A DNA stretch of 64,000 bases from Eubacteriales bacterium (GCA_030524745.1 JAUNGC010000006.1:62001-126000); one strand, 5' to 3'. Shown: positions 18,762 to 26,859, counted from the stretch's first letter. Program-made: numbers and translations. The notes: a model not told the origin generated them from the sequence alone.

Positions 18762-21048
18762 AAAAATCGCCGGGATGACCGGCTATGTGCTGGGAATCAG
18801 CCTGCTGCTGTTTGCGCTGGTCTTCAATCCGTATCTGGCATTTTACGGAGAACGGACGGATATTCCCGTGATCGCGGATTCGGAAGGAACTTATGAGCAG
18901 ACGAAGGCCTTTCGGGAAAATGTGGCGTACATGATGAACAATCTGATCCGGATCAGCGCGGGACAGCCGGTTTCCTATGCAATACAGGAATATGCGTACT
19001 CGCAGGATTTCGGAGGCGGGCTTTTCTCCTTTGACGATTTTAACGTTGTGGATTCAAGCGTGGTCTTTTACGGAACGGCAACAACAGAAACTGTTGTGGA
19101 GGAAGCGCCTGCCGCAGGAGAGGAGGCGACGGCAGAAGAAGCTGTTGATTCTGAGACATCCCCTGCCGCAGGAGGATATTTGGCGCAGCAGCAGGACGAA
19201 AAGTCAGCAGGACAGATTGAAAAAGAAAGAGAAGAGATGATGCTGAACTTCAAGGCGTCCCATTATGAGGATAAAAACCTTCTTTATGAGGTGATCGCGG
19301 ACGGCAGAAGCTATAGCAACGATGAGGGCGAAGTGATCGGCGGCGTGCAGAACCGTCTGCCGGAACAATACAGCCTGCTGATGAAATTTGACGGGGAAAA
19401 AGTCACCGCGTATCTGGAAGGAGAAGAACTGGATATTTACGGAGACGGTATTTACAGAGCGGACGGAACCCAGTGGGCGGTGCCCGGGTATGAGAATTAT
19501 AAGATACCTGCGGACTGGGACACAGGAGAAGTGACCCTGGCGGTGCGCCGCGTCCCTGTTTTGTATACGGTGGACGATACGGTTTATGGGCGCAGTCTAT
19601 ACCGGATTTACCATAATTTTGCGAACCGGCAGCGCTTTTTCGTGATATGGATTGGAATAACGGTCTGTGCCGTTTTATTGCTTGGTATGGCGTGGCTTTT
19701 CAGAAAGCCGTGCAGAGAGGCGCGGCGGCAGATCGGCGCGGGGCTGGGAAAGATCCCCCTTGAAATCATGGCGGCGCTGCTTGCCGGGCTGGTCTTTTTA
19801 CTCTGCGTATTATGGGTATTCGCGGAGGCTTATGTATGGGGATACTGGGCCGCTGATTGGGGCTGGTTCTGCATTTACGGCGCAGCGCTGTTGTGTTTCT
19901 GGGGAATCCGGCTGGTCTGGCTGTATCTGCGTTATGGACAGAAGCCGTGGAAAAACAGTCTCATCGGGAAGCTGTTTGGCATTTTAGGAAAAAAAGACTG
20001 GGAACTGCCCATACAGGAGAAAATGGCAGGAAGGATATACAGGCCGCTCTATTTTCTGGCCGCCGGGCTTGGCCTGCTTGTGGCCGGATGTGTGGCGGGA
20101 TTCGGTTTCGGAATGGATCTTGGCGCTTATCTGATAGCAGCCGCCCTTTGTGCATTTGCGGGAGTGGTCGCGCTATTTGCTTATAACGAGTACAGACAGT
20201 GGAAACTGGCGGCGGATCTGGGGCTTCTTTCCGACCAGATCGATGCGGCATATGAAGGAAGCGTGCGGCAGGCGTACGAACTGCCGGCCGATTCAGATCT
20301 GGCGGACATGGCCCGGAAGGTGGCGGGGATTCAGGACGGTCTGGAAAAAGCGGTGGAAGAGCGCATGAAAAGCGAGCGGATGAAGGTGGAACTGGTGGCC
20401 AACGTATCCCATGACATCAAAACGCCGCTGACGTCCATCATCAGCTATGTGGATCTGCTGAAGGAAGATGAAAATCTGCCGGAAGAACTGAAGGATTATG
20501 TGGCGATTCTGGCGCAGAAATCGGAGCGGTTAAAGGAAATGGTACAGGATGTTTTTGAAGTGAGCAAAGCGACCAGCGGACAGCTTCCGGTGAAGCTGGA
20601 AAAACTGGATCTGGCGAAGCTGATTTTACAGACTCTGGCTGACATGCAGGAGCAGATCGACAGCGCGCCGGTCAGCTTAAAGGTGCAGATCCCGGAGGAG
20701 GCGGTGGAAATCTCGGCGGACGGCCAGCGGTTGTACCGGGTATTTCAGAATCTGTTTGCCAATGCGCTCAAATATTCGCTGGAAGGTTCCAGAGTTTATA
20801 TCAATCTGGAGGAAAAAGGAAGTCTGGCAATTGCCAGCGTGCGGAATACTTCCCGTGACGAACTGGACGGGAAGACGGACTTTTCCGAACGGTTCGTGCG
20901 GGGAGACGCCAGCCGGACGGACGGCGGCAGCGGACTGGGACTTTCCATCGCAAAAAGCTTTACGGAAGCCTGCGGCGGCAATTTTAAAATAGAAACCATT
21001 GCGGATCTGTTTGTGGTGACGGTGGAGTTTCCGTTGCTGAAGTTATAA
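18736..21048 (+). CDS. Membrane sensor histidine kinase
   Basis: A 770-residue kinase starting at a TTG that overlaps the regulator by 26 bases, with AGGTGGTG upstream; coupling of translation is likely. A first membrane helix at about 14-34 precedes a ~260-residue outside region, which includes an acidic, alanine/glutamate-rich stretch near 115-160. Further membrane helices occur near 300-322, 345-400 and 435-480. The cytoplasmic part has the phospho-acceptor H559 in VANVSHDIKTPLTS and an ATPase domain with NALKYS and GGSGLGLS (near 731). The outside domain matches nothing I can name; the signal is unknown. Confidence 0.9.
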   Translation: MDTKWKKSKKIAGMTGYVLGISLLLFALVFNPYLAFYGERTDIPVIADSEGTYEQTKAFRENVAYMMNNLIRISAGQPVSYAIQEYAYSQDFGGGLFSFDDFNVVDSSVVFYGTATTETVVEEAPAAGEEATAEEAVDSETSPAAGGYLAQQQDEKSAGQIEKEREEMMLNFKASHYEDKNLLYEVIADGRSYSNDEGEVIGGVQNRLPEQYSLLMKFDGEKVTAYLEGEELDIYGDGIYRADGTQWAVPGYENYKIPADWDTGEVTLAVRRVPVLYTVDDTVYGRSLYRIYHNFANRQRFFVIWIGITVCAVLLLGMAWLFRKPCREARRQIGAGLGKIPLEIMAALLAGLVFLLCVLWVFAEAYVWGYWAADWGWFCIYGAALLCFWGIRLVWLYLRYGQKPWKNSLIGKLFGILGKKDWELPIQEKMAGRIYRPLYFLAAGLGLLVAGCVAGFGFGMDLGAYLIAAALCAFAGVVALFAYNEYRQWKLAADLGLLSDQIDAAYEGSVRQAYELPADSDLADMARKVAGIQDGLEKAVEERMKSERMKVELVANVSHDIKTPLTSIISYVDLLKEDENLPEELKDYVAILAQKSERLKEMVQDVFEVSKATSGQLPVKLEKLDLAKLILQTLADMQEQIDSAPVSLKVQIPEEAVEISADGQRLYRVFQNLFANALKYSLEGSRVYINLEEKGSLAIASVRNTSRDELDGKTDFSERFVRGDASRTDGGSGLGLSIAKSFTEACGGNFKIETIADLFVVTVEFPLLKL

Positions 21049-21085
21049 ATGACGCAAAAAGAAATATTGTGAGAAAATTTTGCAG

Positions 21086-21133
21086 TTGACAAACATACTG
21101 ACGGTATGATAACCTGAACATACCGTTGGTATG
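21086..21133 (+). promoter_or_regulatory. TetR-gene promoter with two operator palindromes
   Basis: TTGACA (21086-21091) is followed by two 15-base palindromes, CATACTGACGGTATG (21094-21108) and CATACCGTTGGTATG (21119-21133). The first fills the promoter spacer and the second covers the start region, so a bound TetR protein would block its own transcription. A third, longer copy lies before the MFS gene. Confidence 0.7.
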
Positions 21134-21149
21134 TAAAGGGGATGATGGG

Positions 21150-21803
21150 ATGGCGAGAAATAAGCATCCGGAAGAGACTGTCAATTTGATATTGGAGACG
21201 GCGTACCGTCTGTTTATGGAGAAGGGGTATGAGCATACTTCCATTCAGGATATTATCAATCAGTTGGGCGGTCTGAGCAAGGGCGCCATTTATCATCATT
21301 TTAAGTCAAAAGAGGACATTTTAATTGCGGTTACGGACAAAATGACAGAGGAATCCAATCGGATGCTGGCCGATATCCGCGACAGAAGCGATTTGAACGG
21401 AAAGGAAAAATTGAAAAAGATTTTCAAGGATTCCATCTGCCGTCCCGTGCAAAATGAGATTTTCACGGCGGCTCCCAATCTGAGCGACAATCCCAGACTC
21501 ATTTTCAGCATTTTTCGGGAAACGGTTGATGACGCGGCTCCTCACTATATTCTGCCGATCATCAAACAGGGAATTTCTGATGGCTCCATACAGACGGACT
21601 ATCCGGCAGAACTGGCAGAGTTGGTCATATTGGCAGCAAATATCTGGATGAATCCCATGATTTTCGATAATTCTCCGGAGGAATCTTATCGTAAGTTTAT
21701 GGTGTTCAGGCAGATGATGCGGGGATTTGGACTGGATATCGTGGATGATGAACTGTTGAACCGGCTGCAGGAACTGACAATCCTATATCAGAAGAATAAA
21801 TAA
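21150..21803 (+). CDS. TetR/AcrR-family repressor
   Basis: A 217-residue repressor. Residues 8-55 form the TetR helix-turn-helix (ILETAYRLFMEKGYEHTSIQDIINQLGGLSKGAIYHHFKSKEDIL). The remaining helical domain, with no recognisable ligand signature, would bind the inducer. The start is the ATG after GGGGATGATGGG. The operators flanking it and the MFS exporter downstream make a classical self-regulated efflux unit. Confidence 0.92.
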   Translation: MARNKHPEETVNLILETAYRLFMEKGYEHTSIQDIINQLGGLSKGAIYHHFKSKEDILIAVTDKMTEESNRMLADIRDRSDLNGKEKLKKIFKDSICRPVQNEIFTAAPNLSDNPRLIFSIFRETVDDAAPHYILPIIKQGISDGSIQTDYPAELAELVILAANIWMNPMIFDNSPEESYRKFMVFRQMMRGFGLDIVDDELLNRLQELTILYQKNK

Positions 21804-21806
21804 TGC

Positions 21807-21845
21807 GTCTGTTGCAGGCGAAAATCTGCAACAGACCTCTTTTTA
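21807..21845 (+). terminator. Terminator between tetR and the MFS gene
   Basis: Eleven-base perfect arms GTCTGTTGCAG (21807-21817) and CTGCAACAGAC (21825-21835) followed by CTCTTTTT. It separates the regulator transcript from the exporter, which has its own operator downstream. Confidence 0.8.
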
Positions 21846-21850
21846 AACTT

Positions 21851-21877
21851 TATACATACCGTCCAGCGGTATGTATA
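21851..21877 (+). promoter_or_regulatory. TetR operator before the MFS exporter
   Basis: An 11-base perfect inverted repeat, TATACATACCG (21851-21861) and CGGTATGTATA (21867-21877), shares the CATACCG half-site with the two palindromes before tetR. It lies 65 bases upstream of the MFS start and overlaps a possible -35/-10 (TTATAC, 18 bases, TATAAG). Confidence 0.68.
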
Positions 21878-21942
21878 AGATAAATGTTGTGAAACGAACG
21901 GGTTGCATCATATCAAAGACGAAATAAGGAGAGGATTGAAAA

Positions 21943-23211
21943 ATGAATCAAAAAATGTTTTCAAAGGACTTTACACTGGTGGTGATCGGGCAGATCGTTT
22001 CATTATTTGGAAATGCGGCGGTCAGATTTGCGCTGCCCCTGTATTTATTGAATCTGACGGGTTCTTCCGCCCTCTACGGAACGGTTACGGCCTGTGCGCT
22101 GATTCCGGCGATTCTGCTGTCGCCGGTCGGCGGTATGATTGCTGACCGGGTGAATAAACGAAATATGATGGTTATTCTGGACTTTCTTACGGCAGCGGTC
22201 ATCTTACTTTTCACTCTGCTGATGAATATGGCTGATCTTGTATTACTGCTGACAGCCGCCCTGATGATTCTCTATGGGATTGCAGGCGCATACCAGCCCT
22301 CCGTACAGGCAAGTATTCCTTTGCTGGTAAGCCAGGATCATCTAATGGCCGCCAATTCCGTCATCAATACCATCAGTTCTCTGGCCTCTTTGCTTGGTCC
22401 CGTTCTGGGAGGAATCTGGTATAGCGCATATGGATTCAATTCCGTGCTTCTGGTTTGCATCCTTTGCTTTTTGGGATCAGCGGTGATGGAACTCTTCATT
22501 CATATTCCATTTAAAAGGCGGGAAGCAGAAGGCGGAATCCGGGATATGGCGAAAGCGGATTTTGCCGGAAGCATTCATTTTATCCGAAAAGAGAAACCGG
22601 TCCTGGGGAAAGGTCTGCTTGTGATTTGCGGAATCAATCTGTTTTTGTCTGCCATGATTGTTGTTGGACTGCCCTATATGATAACCGTGGTGTGGAATTC
22701 GGAAGGAGTGGACGCAAACCGGCTTTATGGATTTGCAGAAGGGGCTCTGGCGGCGGGAGGACTGGCAGGCGGAATCTGTGCGGGCATTTTTGCGGACCGG
22801 CTGCCCATTCAAAAGTCAGGATATTTGCTCATGGCCTGTGCGGCGTGCACGTTTCCTATGGGCATAGCGCCTGCGGTCTTTTCAGAAGGAATGGTAAACT
22901 ATTGTATTATGACGTTTGGTTGTTTTCTGATTATGATTTTTTCTACGATTTTTACCGTGCAGATGATGTCTTTTGTTCAGCGGGAAACGCCGCAGACGTT
23001 GCTGGGAAAGGTGATCGCCGTCATGATAACTGTTTCTATGTGCGCACAGCCGTTGGGAAACGCTTTGTATGGGGTGTTATTTGAAATCTGCAAAAATAAA
23101 GAGTATGTGGTAATTTTGCTTTCGGGAGGCGTTTCGCTGGCGATAGCGGCGGGCGCAAAAGGACTGTTCGCAACAATCGCGCCTGCTCAGAAGACGGGCG
23201 GGCGCGATTGA
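21943..23211 (+). CDS. MFS drug exporter
   Basis: A 422-residue, twelve-helix major facilitator of the macrolide-efflux/DHA type. The loop 2-3 motif appears as GGMIADRVNKRNMM (near residue 64-77), and the second-half counterpart as AGIFADRLPIQKSGY. It probably exports a hydrophobic compound that also relieves the adjacent TetR repressor. AAGGAGAGG precedes the ATG. Substrate unknown. Confidence 0.9.
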   Translation: MNQKMFSKDFTLVVIGQIVSLFGNAAVRFALPLYLLNLTGSSALYGTVTACALIPAILLSPVGGMIADRVNKRNMMVILDFLTAAVILLFTLLMNMADLVLLLTAALMILYGIAGAYQPSVQASIPLLVSQDHLMAANSVINTISSLASLLGPVLGGIWYSAYGFNSVLLVCILCFLGSAVMELFIHIPFKRREAEGGIRDMAKADFAGSIHFIRKEKPVLGKGLLVICGINLFLSAMIVVGLPYMITVVWNSEGVDANRLYGFAEGALAAGGLAGGICAGIFADRLPIQKSGYLLMACAACTFPMGIAPAVFSEGMVNYCIMTFGCFLIMIFSTIFTVQMMSFVQRETPQTLLGKVIAVMITVSMCAQPLGNALYGVLFEICKNKEYVVILLSGGVSLAIAAGAKGLFATIAPAQKTGGRD

Positions 23212-23219
23212 AAGAAATC

Positions 23220-23870
23220 TTATGCAACATAGCCGAACATAAAAATGAAGTGGCAGATACTTCCGGCCATCACGAAAAGATGGAAAATTTCATGAGAACC
23301 GAAATATTTGTGTTTCGAGTTGAATATCGGAAGCTTCAGCGCATAGATGACGCCGCCGACCGTATAAAAAATTCCGCCCGCCAGAAGCCAGAAGAAGGCG
23401 GCGCGTGAAAGCAGAATCCAGAGTTGCCCGATGACGGATATGCAGGCCCATCCCATTGCGATATAGAGGATGGAAGAGAACCATTTCGGACAGGTGATCC
23501 AGAACGCTTTGATGAAAATGCCCGCCAGCGCGATCGCCCATACCGCGGTAAGCAGCAGGTATCCCTGTCTGCCCTTTAAAGTGATGAGGCAGACAGGAGT
23601 ATAGGTGCCTGCGATCAGAACGGAAATCATCATATGATCGATTTTACGGAAGACTTTTAAAATCCTTCCGGATACGTTGACGGAATGATACGTGGCGCTC
23701 GCGCCGTATAAAAGAATCATGCTGCACATAAATACGGCCATGGCGAAGAAACAGGCAGGGCCGGAAGCAAGAGCCGCTTTGATCAACAGCGGCGCCGTTG
23801 CGAAAAGCGCCATCATCATTGCAATAAAGTGAGTAATTGCACTACCGGGTTCCCGGATGGTAATTGTCAT
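23220..23870 (-). CDS. Hemolysin III / PAQR-family membrane protein
   Basis: A 216-residue seven-helix protein of the HlyIII (YqfA/PAQR) family. The signature residues are seen in GASATYHSVNVS, FRKIDHMMIS and, near the C-terminus, SHEIFHLFVMAGSICHFIFMF, giving the serine, aspartate and histidines that form the zinc site in PAQR receptors. Despite the name, haemolysis is not established for most members. It converges on the MFS gene. AAAGG precedes the ATG. Confidence 0.9.
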   Translation of the reverse strand: MTITIREPGSAITHFIAMMMALFATAPLLIKAALASGPACFFAMAVFMCSMILLYGASATYHSVNVSGRILKVFRKIDHMMISVLIAGTYTPVCLITLKGRQGYLLLTAVWAIALAGIFIKAFWITCPKWFSSILYIAMGWACISVIGQLWILLSRAAFFWLLAGGIFYTVGGVIYALKLPIFNSKHKYFGSHEIFHLFVMAGSICHFIFMFGYVA

Positions 23871-23959
23871 AAATAATCACACCTTTCAACAAGTAGTTTT
23901 TAAAACTATGTTTAGTATATGCAAATACTACACCTTGATGCGCAATTCGTCAAGAACTT

Positions 23960-24025
23960 TATAAAATATTAATGGTTTATGCAATTATAAAATATTTATG
24001 GTTGGTACATTCGTAAAATATTTAC
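23960..24025. repeat. AT-rich TAAAATATT repeats
   Basis: Three copies of a TATAAAATATT-like word (starting 23960, 23986 and, as GTAAAATATTTAC, 24013) lie just past the end of the 470-residue gene. They could be a binding array or a weak terminator region; nothing decides. Confidence 0.4.
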
Positions 24026-25434
24026 GCTTTTTGCATCGAATCGGAATGTTTTTCCAGCACGTCCCAGCATTTTTCCAGCGTGTCCATGGTGATTTCGGTG
24101 GATAAGTCGTCGATGAACCAGTCCAGAAATTCCGCTTTGGTCTGATCCGGATGACGTTCCAGACGGCGCAGCCAGCTTTCTTTCATATCGTGGAACATGC
24201 CGTATTGCTGGAGCGCCTGCCTCTGCGCGTTTTTGAAGTTTTCTGCTTCCGCAGCCACGGGCGCGTAGGAATACGCAAAAGAAGGTTCCTGACCGGCAAT
24301 CTGCGCAAGGTCTTCCATCAGGGAGAAAAAGCGCTGCTCTTCTTTGATGATGCCGGCGTCTATTTCCGTCAGCCGGGAGCAGATGGCATTGAAATAATCC
24401 CGGGATTTTTGGATGGCGGTATTCAGGGCGCTGATCTGCTGATCCAGAGCATCCCTTTCACGTGCGCCGTCAATTGCGCCGAAAATCATATCGATTCCCA
24501 CAGCGGCAAAGATGCCGATTCCGGTGGCGGCAAGAGAGGAAAAAGAAGCGCCCTCCACGGCAGCCTCTGCGGCGGCTTCCGCAATTCCTTCTCCGACAGC
24601 TTCTCCGGTGATGGCGGCTGTTTCCGCGGCGGCGTCTATGCCGGCTTCTATTCCCGTCTCGGCGGCTGCCGTAACTTCCTCCAGAGCAGCTTCGGTTTCT
24701 TCTGCGGCGCAGCAGAGCGTCTTAGCGACCTTTGCCAGATTGAAAAGCGCATCGCAGATTAAGGTTCCGGCCACCATTTCCGAAAACATTTCCGCAATTT
24801 CCAACGGCACGCTTCCGGTAACTTCTTTTTCAACGGCGTCCAACTCCACCCGGTAGTCCTTATACTGCTGTTCGCTCATGGGAATGACGCGGGTAATAAT
24901 TAACAGCGCGCCGTTGCTTCCTACAAGGCTCTGATAGTCTTTTAAATGCGAATTAAAGACGGTAACCTGCTGCTGGATGACATCCTGCAGTTCCACAGCC
25001 TGCTGGTGAAGCTGATTTACCTCATCCCGGCGGTAGGAAAGCTTGTAGAACCAGTTGTCCCACGGAAGAAGCCCGTTGGCAGCGGCCGGTGAAAAAGTTC
25101 CGCGGGTCCAGGTGTTGGAAAAGAGAAGCGCGAAGGAGTTGCCGTTAAAGGTGATGGAGATGGTATCATTGCGGTTGAACTCATCGTCCAGTTCGCTGCT
25201 TTTTTTCAGCACAAAGAGCGTGTAAGCCTCAATGCCGCCGATCGAGGTGCCGGAGATGGAAATGCCGGATAAATAGGGATTCTGCGCATTGCCGTATTCC
25301 GCGTTTATCGCTTGTCCCTTTGGAAGGGTAAAACTCTTCGTCTCATAGTCCCGGCCGGGGTCGTTGCCGGCTCTGACCGTAAAATATACGGATAAATCTC
25401 CGCTGGTTTGATTGATCAGTCGTTTCATAGCCAT
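24022..25434 (-). CDS. Helical pore-former-like protein of the SOS locus
   Basis: A 470-residue protein I cannot assign to a named family. Residues 1-115 look beta-rich (LSVYFTVRAGNDPGRDY, ISITFNGNSFALLFSN), like a surface-binding domain. From about 130 onward it is helical: long amphipathic helices (EVNQLHQQAVELQDVIQQQVTVF), then an alanine/glycine-rich, weakly polar region near 225-310 ending in the hydrophobic GIGIFAAVGIDMIFGAI, then another long helix (LDQQISALNTAIQKSRDYFNAI). Long helix, apolar hairpin, long helix is the plan of alpha-pore-forming toxins such as the ClyA/Xax/Cry6 group. There is no signal peptide. It starts 18 bases after the cystatin-like gene behind AAAAGGAGG, so the two form an operon facing three SOS-box-like sites. 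Toxin function is inference. Confidence 0.6.
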   Translation of the reverse strand: MAMKRLINQTSGDLSVYFTVRAGNDPGRDYETKSFTLPKGQAINAEYGNAQNPYLSGISISGTSIGGIEAYTLFVLKKSSELDDEFNRNDTISITFNGNSFALLFSNTWTRGTFSPAAANGLLPWDNWFYKLSYRRDEVNQLHQQAVELQDVIQQQVTVFNSHLKDYQSLVGSNGALLIITRVIPMSEQQYKDYRVELDAVEKEVTGSVPLEIAEMFSEMVAGTLICDALFNLAKVAKTLCCAAEETEAALEEVTAAAETGIEAGIDAAAETAAITGEAVGEGIAEAAAEAAVEGASFSSLAATGIGIFAAVGIDMIFGAIDGARERDALDQQISALNTAIQKSRDYFNAICSRLTEIDAGIIKEEQRFFSLMEDLAQIAGQEPSFAYSYAPVAAEAENFKNAQRQALQQYGMFHDMKESWLRRLERHPDQTKAEFLDWFIDDLSTEITMDTLEKCWDVLEKHSDSMQKA

Positions 25435-25452
25435 AGGGCGTTCCTCCTTTTC

Positions 25453-25785
25453 TTATTCGACGTCTCCTGCGTACAGAACGGCAGCAGGTTCTAAAAGCAC
25501 AATTTTGTTGAGGAAAACGACGGGTGCGACGCCGTGAGCGGCGTGATAATAAACGTATACCAGCGCCAGCCGTTCCGGTTCGTCTCCGGCTTTTCTTTTG
25601 CATAAAAAGCAGTAATTGAGACCGTTTACCACCTGACAGGCGCATGCAAGCGGCGTGCAATCCGCGCCTGCTTCGGGCTGTTCCATAAGAGCCTTTTGAA
25701 AAAGCTGGATGTCCGGACCGGATATGGGAGTCTCAAAACTGTATCCGCCGGGAAGGAATAGGTTGTTCTCCACGTTTTTTTTCAT
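25453..25785 (-). CDS. Small protein with cystatin-like signature
   Basis: I start this 110-residue protein at 25785, behind AGGAGGCACAACATT; the longer frame upstream runs through the regulatory region. Its order of features resembles stefins (cytoplasmic cystatins): a glycine pair near the N-terminus (13-14, PGGYSF), the loop QVVNG at 51-55 followed by LNYCFLCKRKAGDEP, and a later strand ALVYVYY. In cystatins, QxVxG and the N-terminal glycine wedge into papain-type proteases. There is no signal peptide. It is first in the operon with the 470-residue protein. It could protect the cell from a protease, act as immunity or chaperone, or be a coincidental match; a fold search would decide. Confidence 0.55.
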   Translation of the reverse strand: MKKNVENNLFLPGGYSFETPISGPDIQLFQKALMEQPEAGADCTPLACACQVVNGLNYCFLCKRKAGDEPERLALVYVYYHAAHGVAPVVFLNKIVLLEPAAVLYAGDVE

Positions 25786-25864
25786 AATGTTGTGCCTCCT
25801 GAAAAGATTTGTATTTTGGGCTTTCGAATGCGACGTCTTCATTCTTACTATTAATCCGATAAAA

Positions 25865-25878
25865 CAAACACATGTACG
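25865..25878. promoter_or_regulatory. SOS box-like site 1
   Basis: CAAACACATGTACG matches 12 of 14 positions of the Bacillus/Clostridium LexA consensus CGAACRNRYGTTYG. It is the site nearest the minus-strand operon. Confidence 0.45.
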
Positions 25879-25887
25879 AAAATAAAT

Positions 25888-25901
25888 CGAACATATGTTT
25901 A
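25888..25901. promoter_or_regulatory. SOS box-like site 2
   Basis: CGAACATATGTTTA matches 13 of 14 consensus LexA positions and lies just upstream of the sigma gene's -35 element. Confidence 0.68.
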
Positions 25902-25908
25902 AAAAGGG

Positions 25909-25937
25909 TTGAAAAGGAAGGAGAAAAGTGATATTAT
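25909..25937 (+). promoter_or_regulatory. Promoter of the SOS-locus sigma gene
   Basis: TTGAAA (25909-25914), 17-base spacer, TATTAT (25932-25937), with an overlapping TATAAT at 25935-25940. SOS box-like sites flank it on both sides, which would let LexA block it. Confidence 0.6.
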
Positions 25938-25940
25938 AAT

Positions 25941-25954
25941 GGAACAAATGTTCG
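25941..25954. promoter_or_regulatory. SOS box-like site 3
   Basis: GGAACAAATGTTCG matches 13 of 14 consensus LexA positions and lies between the -10 element and the ribosome site of the sigma gene. Confidence 0.68.
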
Positions 25955-25966
25955 AAGGGAGGGCAT

Positions 25967-26368
25967 ATGGAATATTTTATTCATGTGAAAAATCAGAAGG
26001 TAAGCGTTACCCGTGAAGTGTTTAAAGAGTATTGCAGGTTCGGCCGGAAGGAAATGTATTTCAGAGAAAGCGATTTTCGCAACAAAGTTTTTTCCTATGA
26101 TGCTTTGGACAATGAGGATATGACGGGAGAAGAAATCTGGATGGATTCCGCGGCCTCTGTGGAAGAAGCGGTGGAATGGAAGCTGAAAAGAAGGCAGTTG
26201 TATCTTGCGTTCCAGAAGCTGGAGAAGGAGGAGAAAGAATTAATCGTGTATATTTATTTTCATGAAAAATCATTGCGGCAGATCGCGCGGGAGCGAAAAA
26301 TACCTGTTACGACGCTGCAGTACCGCCATCGCAGGGCGCTGCGAAAGCTGCGGGAGTCCCTGGGATGA
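25967..26368 (+). CDS. Small sigma-70-like factor (region 4)
   Basis: A 133-residue protein whose C-terminal ~60 residues form a sigma region 4 (FQKLEKEEKELIVYIYFHEKSLRQIARERKIPVTTLQYRHRRALRKLRE), which binds -35 elements. The N-terminal half carries a DALDNEDMTGEE segment that I associate with short sigma-like regulators of clostridial mobile elements. No region 2 is visible, so it may act as a partial sigma factor or transcription activator. It begins behind GGGAGGG and is divergent from the cystatin-like/pore-former operon with a 181-base shared control region. Activating that operon, as UviA does for a clostridial bacteriocin, is the obvious hypothesis. Confidence 0.82.
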   Translation: MEYFIHVKNQKVSVTREVFKEYCRFGRKEMYFRESDFRNKVFSYDALDNEDMTGEEIWMDSAASVEEAVEWKLKRRQLYLAFQKLEKEEKELIVYIYFHEKSLRQIARERKIPVTTLQYRHRRALRKLRESLG

Positions 26369-26450
26369 GAAAAATCATGGAATAAGGAAAAAGCCGGGAA
26401 TCATATATGCTGCAAAGGAGCAGAATCCGACGCCGTATGGCATGTCTGGG

Positions 26451-26717
26451 CTAGTCTTCTTCGATCACGTGGATTTCCAGATAATCGAAGTCAATGTGTT
26501 CGATAAAAGAATCCTGCCGGAACCTGGTTTTAGCGTGCTTTTTGAAATCCTGGATATTGCTGTCCAGCCAGATCGGTTCGCCCAGATCAAATTGTACACA
26601 GATGTCGTGCAGCGCGTGAAAGACCTTGTGGGTGCGGGTATCGTCTGTATCGTTGCAGATTACGGTATCTGCCAGCATATGATTATCTTTGAAGATTTTG
26701 GCCCATATACGGAACAT
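26451..26717 (-). CDS. Conserved small protein, function unknown
   Basis: An 88-residue acidic/aromatic protein beginning MFRIWAKIFKDNHM and ending DYLEIHVIEED. I recognise closely similar short proteins in Lachnospiraceae genomes, always uncharacterised. The central TRTHKVFHALHDIC and QFDLGEPIWLDSNIQDFKKHAKTRF segments look globular, with no membrane helix or catalytic motif I know. I begin at 26717, behind AAAGAGGA; the longer frame upstream runs into the giant hairpin repeat. A clear minus-strand promoter lies at 26782-26810. Confidence 0.75.
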   Translation of the reverse strand: MFRIWAKIFKDNHMLADTVICNDTDDTRTHKVFHALHDICVQFDLGEPIWLDSNIQDFKKHAKTRFRQDSFIEHIDFDYLEIHVIEED

Positions 26718-26781
26718 AATGAAATTCCTCTCTTTCTCTGACGTGAGCAAACATGAGACAGTTGCGTGGGAACGCTCATTC

Positions 26782-26810
26782 AGTATAGCGGATTTTTTCT
26801 GCAAAGTAAA
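26782..26810 (-). promoter_or_regulatory. Promoter of the 88-residue protein gene
   Basis: Read on the minus strand: TTTACT (26810-26805), 17-base spacer, TATACT (26787-26782), about 65 bases before the ATG. Confidence 0.65.
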
Positions 26811-26859
26811 GCGGGATTCGGATAAACCGGTCTGCCTGCCGCCGGTATTGGATTTGAAA

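Noticed and set aside
26262-26741. 159-residue plus-strand open frame
   Set aside because: It overlaps the sigma gene end and runs antisense to the 88-residue gene, which has a promoter, ribosome site and recognisable sequence.
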